59,884 nt of DNA, from contig NW_014577289.1 in the NCBI RefSeq assembly GCF_000485595.1, positions 67,149 through 127,032 of the forward strand. The letters are read 5' to 3'. Made by a program: the position numbers and the translations under genes. This document shows positions 1 through 10,252 of this stretch, one piece after another. Numbering within the stretch: position 1 is the first letter of the stretch; every line of letters starts with the position of its first letter. The notes under the pieces are model-generated. The model had not been told where the DNA came from. It was given only the letters and a program-made list of their open reading frames with translations, and did not search any database. Source of the stretch: Priapulus caudatus (taxonomy: Eukaryota > Priapulida > Priapulimorpha > Priapulimorphida > Priapulidae).

Positions 1-60
1 TGGACGGACGATCATGCGATTCTACAAGCTGCATCTGACTATGTCAGATGAGCTAAAAAC
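1..60 (+). repeat. Dispersed repeat end, also at 58418-58485
   Basis: The first 60 bases (GGACGGAC tract, then ATGCGATTCTACAAGCTG and a GTCAGATGAGCTAA-like end) closely match 58418-58485. It is the 3' end of a longer dispersed repeat that is more complete at 58037-58490; the rest lies outside the window. Seen directly; family unknown. Confidence 0.7.
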
Positions 61-76
61 TATAACAACCCACCTA

Positions 77-816
77 CAGTGGCGGCACCAGGATTGTAAA
101 AGTGGGGGGCAAAATGTTTTATTCGCGTAGTGCCAATTTGAGCACGTAGCACGAGAACTAATGGGTGCATGGGGTCCAGGGACAAAGCCCCGGTGGGGGT
201 CCAGGCGGCGAAGCCCCCGAAAGCTCTGAGCTTTTAGCATTTTTGAGGTGAAAAATCAAGTACAGTGAATCTCTGTACAGTATGAAATAAACATGCTTGT
301 AGAGCACTTCTGATCCATATCCAAACTTCTAATTTTACTGTAGTGCACTAGTGTTGTAAATAAAGGCTATCCACGGAAATTATTGTTTCGCGAAAAAATA
401 AAGGGGAAAATCATAGTGGCGGAAATGGAATAAGAAAGCGGAATTTCCACCAAAAATCGGAAGGGTTAGGAGGTCTGCCACTCAGTAAGAATTCAAATTA
501 CATAGACTAGCTAGCTGTGTAACATAACCGCGTCGGACGCGATTTTGAAAATCCCAATGTTTGTATATATAGCACTTCTCTGGCTCAATGAGAACATTTC
601 GTGATGTTTGCACATTGCAAGTATGCTCACAGTAGGCTTTTTGTTGCGAGGTTTATCCATTTGAAACCCCAAAGATTGAAAGGCAACATTTTGGGTCTAT
701 GGAGTAAAATTTATATTGGCATTGCTCCTGTGAACTGTGTCTTTAAAACCTTTGTCTTGTTGACTGGGGGGGGGGGCAAATCATGCCCCCCATGCCCCCA
801 CTTGGTGCCGCCACTG
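77..816. mobile_element. hAT-type non-autonomous element (MITE)
   Basis: The ends are inverted repeats: CAGTGGCGGCACC on the left and GGTGCCGCCACTG on the right. They are flanked by a perfect 8-bp target duplication CCCACCTA (69-76 and 817-824). A CAG start and 8-bp duplication are the hAT signature. Poly-G/C runs follow both ends. There is no transposase-like reading frame, so it is non-autonomous. It lies downstream (left, on the minus strand) of the last TEX14-like exon seen, probably in that gene's next intron. Confidence 0.85.
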
Positions 817-947
817 CCCACCTACATATATACCTTACATTAATACATTCTGTTATGTACAGCTGAGGATGTGGATATAGACAGATTACACCTGGTTTTT
901 GTCTCGTTTCAAGTTTCAATATGCACGCTTATAGTCTAGATATACTG

Positions 948-1320
948 CAGGGTGCGAAATTGACGGGAGTCCGGAGTCAAATACTCCCTGATTTACTGTC
1001 GGACTCCCTGATTTGACATATGCAGGAGTCCGTGTGACTCCCTGAAAATTCTGCCATATACTAACTAGTTCGTTCCGGAGCATGACCTCGTGGAATTACT
1101 GTATTTTTTCAGCTAATTTCCAAATAAAATTTGGCAGACGTGCAACCGCATGCATCTTAAAAATAAGCACATGCGTTATTGTTAATATCTTTAATTTTGA
1201 ACCTCAGACTGCGGACTCCCTCATTTTGCTGCGGACTCCCTCATTTTGCTGCAGACTCCCACTTTTTGAGGGTAGGGAGCCCGTTTGACTCCCGTGTTCA
1301 AAAGTTAATTTCTACCCCTG
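948..1320 (+). mobile_element. Introner-family element, copy 1
   Basis: It begins CAGGGTGCGAAATT and ends AATTTCTACCCCTG, giving imperfect terminal inverted repeats (CAGGG...GAAATT). The flanks share TACTG (943-947, 1321-1325). The interior carries repeated GGACTCCCT motifs, three tandem units near 1205-1260. It is the same family as 34517-34857, which forms an intron. Here it sits in a TEX14-like intron, antisense to the gene, starting 10 bases inside the donor (GTATGT at 1331-1326 on the minus strand). Size is 373 bp against about 341 for the other copy, partly because of one more GGACTCCCT unit. Confidence 0.85.
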
Positions 1321-1331
1321 TACTGACATAC

Positions 1332-1433
1332 CCCATGTATTCAGACTCTGTGATAAGGAGGTCAACGACACCACCAGATGGCGTATCATCACGTAGCTGC
1401 TTCACTGTCACCATTGTCTTCTTCCACATCATT
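1332..1433 (-). CDS. TEX14-like exon: kinase-like strand TVKQL
   Basis: Acceptor CCAAACAG|AATGATG, donor ATGGG|GTATGT; 102 bases, phase 2 in and out. It encodes MMWKKTMVTVKQL and DLLITESEYM, matching VTVKEL and DLLIAEQE of TEX14. Ten bases beyond the donor the introner-family element (948-1320) begins. The following exon was not found in 1-947. Confidence 0.85.
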
Positions 1434-4400
1434 CTGTTTGGAAGACAAATGGCACACGTTGTGAATCTAAGCCTGTGTATGTCAAGGATCCCATTTTACT
1501 GGAGATCTATAAAACTTTGGAGAGTACACATACAAAATTCAATGCAATACTAGTAATTACATATTTTTGCTTATATATGCATGAGCTGCTGCTAATTTAT
1601 GCAAAACCACTATGATCAAACCATCGCTCTTCTATATACTAAATTTTTACCCTTGCATCTGTGTGAAGGGTCCATTGAAGTAGGTGCACCTGTCGATGTG
1701 TCTCAATGTGCTTCGCAGCACATGTGGGATGGATGCCATTACTCCAGGTTTGTCACCACCTAGGTACATCTGGGGGTGCAATTACAGACTATCATCAACT
1801 ACAAATGTAGATGCTCTGCCACAAGATTGGCATTATTTTGCAATTCCTGGACTGTGTGTGACACGCACATGCCAGTGTGCCTTTTTCTCATTTTCCATTA
1901 TAGGGAAATCAATTAATACTTGCATCTTTATAATGGTGAGAGCTTTTACAATACAAGGAGTGATACAATGAATTCCTTAAATAGGATGCACATCATACAC
2001 ATAGGGTGATGATCATTTTCATATGATATAATCAGGAGTAAGATAATATAGGTATAATATAAGTATATCCTATATTATCTTACTCCTGATATAATCATGA
2101 TGACAAGAGTATACTATGTTGCTATGTACATTAAATCACACAGAACACACACACCAGGAATCAGGTAATATAGTGTTCTTATATCATTGGACAAATGAAC
2201 AGGGGAGATTGTCTAGATCTCATTTAAGCAGACAGGGTGCAACTTTACTGTAACTAAAAAAATTTCACTAACACTAAATTTTTCTCATTAATTTTCAGTA
2301 ACAGCTTGATTGACTATCCAGAGATGCCCCAGAGACTCATAAGCGAACAGGGTGAAACTTTACTGTAACTAAACAACATTTCAGTAATAGCTCGACTGAC
2401 TATCCAGAGACTCACCTTACCGAACCCCATACTGTAGGACGTCTTCAGCTCCAGTCCACTACTACCTGTCACCAAGTTAACGAGAGAGGTGCCAAGGTTG
2501 TGATAGGAGGTGGGCTGCCTCTCCAGTAACAGGTCTCTTCCAGAGTTTGTCATCGCATACATTCTGCAGACGGACACAGTAGGACGTCCGGTTAGCTAAC
2601 AATGACATTGGTATCTGTAGCTATGTCAGCTATATACCAACTAGATGGAGTTCTGGTGAGTGGTGGTGTGAGGTCTTTAAGTCTAAGATGATCAGCCTCA
2701 CATCTCATAAGAAGACGTAGAGAGAGACAAGTGATTTGGGCCAGATAATTGCCCACTAGCTTAATTGGATATTAATTGTCTCTATCATCAGTCAGGATCA
2801 ACCAGTTTGTATGTGTGCATCCAAGTTTGTTGCGAAAATATCAACTTGGTGACACTTCCTAAGTTTAATTTTTAGAATGTCATATAGCAACACTGATTAG
2901 CTAGAGCTACCTGTCAATCATGTAAGATGAACAGGTCAATTAATTACTAGCATTACCACATGATTGGACGATGGTCTGAACGATTTTACTGGTCTGGATC
3001 AGTCAGACAGTTCAATCCCGATATAGCATAATCACATACATATATATATATATATTATATCAAGAGCAGATAAAGAATATATATATATAGATATATTATA
3101 TCAAGAGCAGATAAAGAAGATACCTTCTTTATCTGCTCCTGATTATATATATATAGCCTTACAAAGAAGCACACATTTATGATTTTTTCATTTTGCACTT
3201 TTATAGTTGCCGTTAATTCCCTATAATTAAACGAAAATTGAAAAAAAATTCATGTATACTATTGTACATTGGATTATGACATTTTCATTAAAATTTGTTA
3301 AGATTGCATAAACAACAACTAATGCATTGCCATATAAAATTTCCTGACCTGCATGTATGGATAAACTCTATCATTTTGCGCCGCTTCTGCGGGTCATGCT
3401 GCAATAATGCCCAGTCCCTCGGTGTGCGCTGTTGCTTGTCATGGAGACGCAGATCACCACCCATGGAGATAAGCTGCTGCAGTATGTGGATACTGCCTTG
3501 CCAGCAGCTAGCGTGCACAGCAGTCGAACCATCATGGCTTCTCCTGCAAGACAATAAGGAAGTGCATGCATGTTCAGATTCACTATTTCATCCAAAAAAG
3601 AATCCAAGAACTTCACAAAAATCGCCATAACTTCAGATAATGACACGTTCAGAGCATTCTCAGGGACTAATCGAGCTGCTTAAATTGACGCGAATTAGAT
3701 TGAGTTGCGAATTTTCTATGGTAAAATTTGTAAAAATTTTGTTGCCATTTTTTTACATTAAAAGTAAGGAACTACGGGACTACACGTTATCGTCAAATTC
3801 ATTTACCTGATAAGATTGTTTCTCAACTAGTTAAAAATCCTAAAAACCTGGACGATTTGATATTATGTTCCTGACATTAATTGCTTGCTATGTATGAGTC
3901 ACGAGTGTATGTTCACATCAAACAATATAGTAAAACAGGAAGTATAATGCAGCAATTTAACCATAAAAAGTGAACAGAATTACTTATATTTTGTGAAAAA
4001 GTGGAAATATTGTTTTTATTTTTAATATTATGGTAATGTAATCACTTTAATATGGGCACCCATGGTGAGCTAAATATATTTTGCCCCCCCCCCCCCCCGT
4101 TGGACCAATAAAAACCTGTTGGACCGTTGGGGGCCGGGGTTTGCGCTCGCCGAAAATATTTTTTAGGTATAGGTAGATGTGGTATAAGGTGTGGTAAGTA
4201 TGGTGTAGACGTACATATAATAACATTTAAAAATAATAATTTTTGGCGTTTTATGAATTTTGTAATTTGGGCGTTTTCCTAGGGGTCGTAATTTGGGCGC
4301 AGGTATTCGGTATGAAAAATGGCTTGGATTAGGCCCTGCATGATTCTGCTTGACAGTCTGCAGCCCGGATCCGCGCGAAGCGCGAACAGCGCCACCTCGT

Positions 4401-5646
4401 GGCGCCTTTTCATCCAATTCGCTTGCTCCTGTCAATATCAATTGTCACGGTTTGTCAGATCGGCCTCTTATCGGTCAATTGAGGAGTTGTGGCGCTTGCA
4501 GAAGCTTTTCGACTATGCACGATAGGGCCGAGAATAAATGCAATGCTCAGTAATTGTAACTTGCTGGTTGGCGCGTTTAGGTGTTCGTCTAGAAAACGCG
4601 TTTCGAATTTATTTAATTATTTTATTTAATAACCTGAAGTTATTCTCGTACATATGGCGTCCATAGATGGCGCGACGAGGCTCTCTTCCGAGCGAATTTT
4701 CCACAGAATTTTCCACACCAGCCATCTTAGTTCCCCGCAGGGCCTGACTGAGTCTATGGTTGTTAGACTGAGAATTGCCTTCGAGTTCGGATGAGTAAGA
4801 TGCGCAGCGATATGGCAATATGCCAATTTGATATGTCCTTCTTGACCCCGCGCTGCCGCGTGGCGACGCACGTCGTGCGAGCACGTGCTGGCGTGGCGCT
4901 GGCAGTTTTACATGTGGGGCAACATTCCAGCCTCCCTCCTCCCCCGCCGCTCACGTTGGAGCTGGCTCGGGGGAGTTTTTGCCGCCGCCGTGACTTGTAT
5001 TGTATTTAGCTTGACATTTTATTGAAACGCTGCAAGTACAGTGCAGTGTAGGCCTGCCCGCTATACGCATTCTTGCGCGCCGCTCTTTCACTTCGGCGCT
5101 GCGAATCGTTCGTATAGCGGCGGTAATCCCCGCGTCGCGTGCCGCACCAAGATCGCCGCGGAACACGGCGCGGCTTAACGCTTTCGCGCGGTCGGGGAAC
5201 AACGCATCTTTTGCGCAAGGCAATCTTGTATCCGGATGCTCTCTGGATTCATACTGAAATCACGAGTGAGGAGGCTCGAAAACTCACAAAATTCCTCCCT
5301 TGCGCTGAACTATTCTTACCACTGTACATGTATGCACATGCATGCAATACTATTGTATCTGATTATCATTATGTCAAATATATTTACTTATACTAGTTAT
5401 ACATATATATTGTTCATCATCATGATCATATAAAAAAATAGTTTAGATTAGTCACAAATAAAGAGGCAATATAAATATCAATCTGCAACACATTACTGTG
5501 AGAAACATGGAAATGTAACATGGAAACGTACTCATTTGGGTTAGCTCCATGTCTCAAGAGGACGTCCACGGAAGATTCTCTTCCTTGAAGACAGATGCAG
5601 TAGAGCGCAGTTTGGCCCCTACTGTTTTTATGATCAATGCTTGATC
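1332..5646 (-). CDS. TEX14-like ankyrin/pseudokinase gene (five internal exons)
   Basis: Five minus-strand exons join in frame: 5646-5532, 3543-3349, 2563-2416, 1769-1651 and 1433-1332. The product has ankyrin repeats (GQTALYCICLQG..., DGSTAVHASCWQG..., GGDLRLHD), then a conserved linker ending GFGK, then the start of a kinase-like fold (TVTVKQL, the strand that carries the ATP-binding Lys in true kinases). Order and motifs follow vertebrate TEX14: human has DGSTPVHAAAFSG, GGDLRLHD, FGFGK and VTVKEL at matching places. TEX14 is an inactive kinase of germ-cell intercellular bridges and mitosis. The N-terminal exon (right of 5646) and most of the kinase domain and C-terminus (left of base 1) were not found. 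All five junctions have GT/AG and compatible phases, so the gene looks intact. The role in this organism is inferred from the family. Confidence 0.85.
1651..1769 (-). CDS. TEX14-like exon: start of kinase-like region
   Basis: Acceptor ATTGCACCCCCAG|ATGTACC, donor CAAGG|GTAAAA; 119 bases. It encodes MYLGGDKPGVMASIP through CTYFNGPFTQMQ. It aligns with TEX14 immediately after GFGK (YLTGG..GFVASLP, FSGP). Confidence 0.8.
2024..2096. repeat. Short hairpin element, TATCAGGAG type
   Basis: A near-perfect palindrome with stem TCAGGAGTAAGATAATATAGG and a short AT loop, in a TEX14-like intron. The outer stem shares its TATCARGAGY terminus with hairpins at 3053, 12379 and 39081, although the inner stems differ. 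Probably a miniature transposon. Confidence 0.6.
2416..2563 (-). CDS. TEX14-like exon: linker ending GFGK
   Basis: Acceptor GTCTGCAG|AATGTATG, donor GGTAAG|GTGAGT (near-consensus); 148 bases, leaving phase 0. It encodes MYAMTNSGRDLLLERQ to TSYSMGFGK. The SxGFGK end matches the YSFGFGK motif of TEX14. Confidence 0.85.
3053..3147. repeat. Short hairpin element with duplicated stem
   Basis: TATCAAGAGCAGATAAAGAA occurs twice in direct orientation (from 3057 and 3099) and once inverted (3124-3144), forming a hairpin embedded in AT repeats. Very similar to 39081-39182. Confidence 0.65.
3349..3543 (-). CDS. TEX14-like exon: second and third ankyrin repeats
   Basis: Acceptor TCTTGCAG|GAGAAG, donor TGCAG|GTCAGG; 195 bases. 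Spliced to the preceding exon it reads NPNERSHDGSTAVHASC, continuing through GGDLRLHD, TPRDWA and MIEFIHTC. The GGDLRLHD octamer is identical to the one I recall in vertebrate TEX14. Confidence 0.9.
3550..5525. other. Large TEX14-like intron, no recognised gene
   Basis: About 2 kb between two ankyrin exons. It holds a poly-C run (4085-4098), AT-rich DNA and a GC-rich segment (about 4840-5230) that is open in several frames but matches no family I recognise. The GC island may be an old retrocopy or repeat. Confidence 0.5.
5532..5646 (-). CDS. TEX14-like exon: first ankyrin repeat
   Basis: The acceptor is TTGCAG followed by GATCAAGC; the donor is ATGA|GTACGT. The exon is 115 bases, enters after one base of a Gly codon and leaves after two bases of a Glu codon. 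It encodes SSIDHKNSRGQTALYC through VDVLLRHGANPN, a textbook ankyrin repeat. Confidence 0.85.
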
Positions 5647-5649
5647 CTG

Positions 5650-6267
5650 CAAGAACAGCACGAAACAAACATGAAACATAGTTAGCATAACGCGCAAATA
5701 AACATAATAAATTTATATATATATATATATATTATATATAATAACAAATTATTCAAACTCATGTAAACACTTATGTAAACGCACAGAACTGTGATACATA
5801 CGCTCGTAACGTGACGACAACGATGACGCTTACGGCGCTGATGATAATGCAAAAAATATCGATAGTCTAATGCAGAAACTTTGGCAGGGCATTCAGATTT
5901 TATATTAAAGAGCGAGTGAGTTAAGAGCTAAAATATGGTCTTTGTTATTAATAAAATAATAAAAAGAAAAAACTAGTTTGGTTTGATTTTGGCACGTCAA
6001 TAAACAAGAGAACATTATGTTTATGTACAGTGAAAATGTAACTGCGTAAACGCGTGTGACGTTTATAGACAACAGTCAACACGGAAAAATTAATTATGTG
6101 TTTTACACTGTAAATTACAGGGCAACATAAAGGTCGAGTTTCCATATGTATGTGCTATCCGTTGATTTGTTCCCTGTACCCGTAGTTTATATACTGACTC
6201 TGTAATGCACGTATCTTTACAATATTACAACCAAACAGACACAACAGAGTGAGCCAACACAGTCACT
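5650..6267. other. AT-rich region, no gene seen
   Basis: Contains an AT microsatellite (about 5717-5738) and otherwise unremarkable sequence. The upstream exons of the TEX14-like gene should lie here or further right, but I could not identify one with a compatible phase. Confidence 0.5.
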
Positions 6268-6365
6268 ACTCACTCTAGACCGACCAGGCTCTCCGACTAG
6301 TTACACGGCGGCACGCGCCACGTAGTGTTAAGCGAGATGGGAACTTGTGGCTAGACTCACTCTAG
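6268..6365 (+). repeat. CCGACCAGGCT-type repeat, copy R1
   Basis: Contains CCGACCAGGCTCTCCGACT, GTTACACGGCGG and GGGAACTTGTGGCTAG. It is bounded by two copies of ACTCACTCTAG (6268-6278 and 6355-6365). Related copies are 6601-6690 and, inverted, 8757-8826. Confidence 0.65.
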
Positions 6366-6466
6366 ACCAATAAATTGTGCCCTAAGAATTTTTATATGCT
6401 GATGTTATTTTAGGACAAAAAACAACATCAGAATATACAAATTTTTAGGGCACAATTTATTGGTCT
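6364..6466. repeat. Long hairpin, 43-bp arms
   Basis: Arms 6364-6406 and 6424-6466 are inverted copies with three mismatches, starting AGACCAATAAATTGTGCCC, around a 17-base loop. The hairpin is flanked by ACTCACTCTAG (6355-6365 and 6469-6479). Confidence 0.85.
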
Positions 6467-6491
6467 ATACTCACTCTAGTACTAGTACTAG

Positions 6492-6575
6492 TAGCTCCAA
6501 GAAACGGTATTGCTAGGGTTAGAAAATATAGACAAGAAAGTATAGACAATCCGTCGCACAGCCTGGTCGGGCTAT
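6492..6575 (+). repeat. Short repeat TAGCTCCAAGAAACGGT...CAGCCTGGTCGGG
   Basis: Inverted relatives occur at 42333-42396, and more diverged ones at 54094-54170 and 54340-54410. Ends are conserved and middles vary. The copy here and at 42333 include TTGCTAGGGTTAG. Nature unknown. Confidence 0.55.
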
Positions 6576-6600
6576 AGTACTAGTAGTAGTAGGGCTGAGA

Positions 6601-6690
6601 GTAAACCGACCAGGCTCTCCGACTGTTACACGGCGGAGGAACGTGTAGTTCAAGCGTAGTGTTAGGCGAGAAGGGGACTTGCCGCTAGGC
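6601..6690 (+). repeat. CCGACCAGGCT-type repeat, copy R2
   Basis: Direct copy of R1 starting GTAAACCGACCAGGCTC. With the inverted copy at 8757-8826 it could form the ends of a composite element of about 2.2 kb. Confidence 0.6.
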
Positions 6691-6711
6691 TGAGAGGGTC
6701 TATTAGTATTA

Positions 6712-7219
6712 CCGCGTTCACACGGTCATGGTTTGGCTCGTCCCGGTTTGAGTCGGAGCGTTCAGACGTACGCAAGTGAATACTGTCTGTCAAATTCAAA
6801 TTCAAATTCAAATAAATTTTATTGCACAAATATCTCACAGATACTTTGGCAGTATGTCGCGAGATGGCGCTGTGTATGATTCAGAGTGTTTACTTCCGTT
6901 CCGAGTTCCATTATCAATCTTGAAAACGTGCATCCTGATCAAATTTTTCGAATTTTTATACCGTTTTGGACTTTATTTCGTCGAAGTACACGTTCGACAC
7001 TCGCGGCATCTACCGCTCAACCGATTTAGCTGCTATATTTTGCTTTTTGCTTTGCTGCTCAAATTTGGCTCGGGCCTGGTCCGACGTTTTCGATGGGACC
7101 AAATTGGCTCGTGCCAAATTGGCACGGCCCGAAAAACCGTACGTGTGAACGCTCGGCTCGAGCCAAATTTGGCACGGGTCTAATTGGGCTCGGGCTAAAA
7201 ACGTTCGTGTGAACGCACC
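6712..7219. mobile_element. MITE with GCGTTCACACG ends
   Basis: The left end has GCGTTCACACGG and the right end CGTGTGAACGC, subterminal sequences being rich in GGCTCG/GGCACGG words on both sides. About 508 bases with no transposase. It abuts the next element at 7221. The target duplication is unclear. Confidence 0.6.
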
Positions 7220-7220
7220 T

Positions 7221-8720
7221 TATGTCCCCCAGGGTACTGCCGGAACGTACCCCGGGTACGGTCCGGTATACCGGAACGTACCCTGGTACTATCTAATATG
7301 CTGGAACGTACCCTGATACTATCCAATATGCCGGAACGTACCCTGGTACTATCTAATATGCCGGAACGTACCCTGGTACTATCTAATATGCTGGAACGTA
7401 CCCTGGTACTAATCTAAGTTGCGGAACGTACCTGTACTATCTAATATGCCGGACCGTACCTCGCCTACTCCAGCTAACCGCGATCTAGGAGTCGCCTACT
7501 GCTACCCCTAGCTAACATATCAAGATAAGTTAGCCGAAAGGAGTGACGTTCCGGTATAGTTGCTGAAGCCAACGGCTTTCAGATTTGATAAAGCTACAGG
7601 AGACTACTAAATCGACCTCCCCTATGGACACCATAGGGGTCTTTTCACCGCTCCATAATCACACCCTTAAGAGGCATGATGGAGAGCTCGCACTAAAAAT
7701 CACACCCTTAAGAGAAGCATGCATGGAGAGCTCCCCACTAAAAATGCACACCTTTAAAACAGGGGATTGTGATGGAGAAGGCTCCTTGAGCTTGTCGCAT
7801 GCAGTGCTCTTGGTGTGATGAATGAATCATGGACAAGATCCTCAGTCTAGAGGCCACCCACCCCACTCCCAAGAAACACGAAAATTGGGGATGTCATGTC
7901 TAATGCAGCTACTGATTATCATTCATGACTTCACCTCTCATCTCATCGTCAATGGCGTACGCTCAGGAATTTGAGACATGGGTCTTTTCATGCCAACGCA
8001 TCACAGCAGAAACTAGGCATTTACAGATTAATAAGTCACGAGTATTGAAAGTGCATCGCACTGTAAACAAATAAACTTGTTATTTATTTGGCCTGATTGT
8101 CATGCTAAGATTTTAATCCAATGGCTACCTGCATATCCTCAGTGACACAAAACGATCATCACAATCCATCAAGCAAACTAGGCCAAATTACTTGTACGTA
8201 GTAAGCCACGTATGTAGCGCTTCCTAGCCTACGAGTCGTGTTCAGGTCGGCAGAAAACCACTTCTGCGGCCAACGTATAGTAGAAAACGAGCCAGGTGAA
8301 GCTTGTGGCTTACCGTATAGGTACGCTGTATTCTGGATGCGTGTTGTTTCTTAGTTGTATTTTATGTATATTATCATACTAAAGCCAAGGAGTAAGCCAA
8401 GACTCGTACCGCTCTGGCATACGTGTCAGTTACTTACACACCGAACAAATTGTTGTGGTGTTCTACGACCTTTTTGTACCCCCCTAACATTTGAGATCTC
8501 CTATGGAGGCGCTATTTCACCGATAATAGACATACTTTTGGTGGGCGGCGATTCTCAACCTACCTTTATGGGAGGCGCGAGTGATGCGCGCACGCGATGG
8601 CCCAATTTCGGGCGTGCGCGTGAGAGTGCGGGCGAGCGAGCAGCGCATCCGCATGCGCTTAAAATGAAGCGCTGCGAGCCGTCTACCAGGTTACGTTCCG
8701 GCATTACCCTGGGGGACATA
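7221..8720. mobile_element. 1.5-kb inverted-repeat element
   Basis: Left end TATGTCCCCCAGGGTACTGC and right end (reverse complement) TATGTCCCCCAGGGTAATGC match over about 30 bases, continuing into GGAACGTA. A TA duplication is possible. Internally it holds a 30-base tandem array (7242-7465) and short direct repeats around AATCACACCCTTAAGAG. No transposase recognised. Confidence 0.7.
7242..7465 (+). repeat. 30-bp minisatellite, about seven units
   Basis: Unit GGAACGTACCCTGGTACTAT followed by CTAATATGCC, repeated about seven times with small changes. The array grows directly out of the left terminal repeat of 7221-8720, whose inner part is CCGGAACGTACC. Confidence 0.9.
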
Positions 8721-8756
8721 GACCCTATGAGCGTCACTAGGCACTACACTCGGGCC

Positions 8757-8826
8757 TAGCCACAAGTTCCCTTCTTGCTTGACACTACATTGGCCGTGTC
8801 ACAGTCGGAGAGCCTGGTCGGTTTAC
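8757..8826 (-). repeat. CCGACCAGGCT-type repeat, copy R3 (inverted)
   Basis: Reverse complement contains GTAAACCGACCAGGCTC, CTCCGACTGTGACACGGCC and GGGAACTTGTGGCTAG, matching R1 and R2. Flanked on both sides by CACTCGGGCCTAG. Confidence 0.65.
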
Positions 8827-8835
8827 ACTCGGGCC

Positions 8836-10175
8836 TAGAAATAGACTACCGTCAGATTGTTATACATGCGAGGCGGTTCAAATGCTCCTCTTTAACACAA
8901 AATCCTGCTGCACGTACGTCACTGACACAAACTCACAAAATATATAGCACTTTTTTAGCAGGTAGGTCGTATTCATTAATGCAAAATTCGCTCACCGCTC
9001 ACTTTGTTACACACAATCACTGAATCGGTACAAATAGTACACTACCATACCAGTGTTACCACTCCATTTTGGTATCTGTGCGACGTGCATATCCAAGTGT
9101 TTACTTGCTCGAATTATAACCATTGCACTTGGTTAAAACTTAGTCTACCTAGTGAGATGTTAAAAACCTGCAGAAAACTTGCCCTCTGTTTTTTTAACGA
9201 GAGGAACTGGCTGTTTATTGTCCGAAAATTCCTATCAGTGCTACTATATTCTTTGGCCAATAAACGTAGTCAAGATTGTGACATCATTATTGTACAAATA
9301 ATTTAATCCTAGTTTGGATCTGATTTGTAGGCCTAAACCCAGAATGTAATACACCCCCATTATTCATGTCTAAGCACGCAGTTGCTCCCATTTACAAACC
9401 CACGGAGAGCAAGTTTTCTGCAGGATTTTACAAGATTTCCCTAGATAAATTGGTTTCCATTTTCATTGATCCTGATTCGAGTCAATGCAAGCAAGGTGAC
9501 GAGTGAGCATGAGGTGTGATTATTACCACAAGCGCTACTTATACTAGGAGGGTTGGCACCTGTAATTGCCCGACACAGGGTCAAGGTCTCCGACAGGGTG
9601 GGTGCACTGAGTGGGTTAAACTCACATTGCGAGGATGGGACCAAAGGCTGCAAACAACGGGAATTCTTTTTTCTAAATTTGAATGTTTAAAATGGCACCT
9701 TTAGCATTATTAGCAGGAAATAGGTCTATTGGTATTGTAGTATATCAAATTTACAGATAAATGAGCCCTACATCTTCCCGATTGCTCTCATAAGTTAGTG
9801 CAACTAGCACAGTGCTAAAAAGGTAAAGACCCACAGTACATTTTTGTCACGGGTAATTCTCTGACATAGAGGTTGAGAGGTGAGCTGTAGCGTACCTGCC
9901 CCCTGACTAGCACCACCTCTGTCTACCAGTTCTACAGCCTCCAGCGCTCAGCATTACAATTTACATGTTGCTATAGCGATGGAGGGTGTAGCGCTAATTT
10001 GTTACCCTTCCATTAGGATATTGCAGCATAACCCAGCATTAACAGAATTGTACTCCGATGCGGCTGTATTTAGCAACTGACAATACACGTCGTGTAATAC
10101 ATGACAGTTTCTTGGAGGTACTCAAAGTTATACTTGCTATAGATCCGTATCTAAACCAATTCTCTTCTCTTTTTT
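8836..10175. other. Region upstream of JKAMP, no coding gene seen
   Basis: No recognised coding exon. It probably contains the JKAMP promoter and a non-coding first exon, because a strong acceptor (TTCTCTTCTCTTTTTTTAG) ends at about 10178, before the coding exon. Confidence 0.5.
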
Positions 10176-10178
10176 TAG
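10160..10178 (+). promoter_or_regulatory. Probable 3' splice site in JKAMP 5' UTR
   Basis: A long pyrimidine tract (TTCTCTTCTCTTTTTTTAG) immediately upstream of the coding exon suggests a 5'-UTR intron. The matching non-coding exon was not located. Confidence 0.5.
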
Positions 10179-10252
10179 CGCACTTTGTGCACCGGTTTTC
10201 AGTCGTACTACATGCAAGCTTGGTAGTGCGACCACTCCCCTCGTGGACGGAA

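Noticed and set aside
4951-5223. GC-rich frame resembling an Ala/Arg-rich protein
   Set aside because: Lies inside a TEX14-like intron, no splice or family support; kept only as an unassigned GC-rich stretch.
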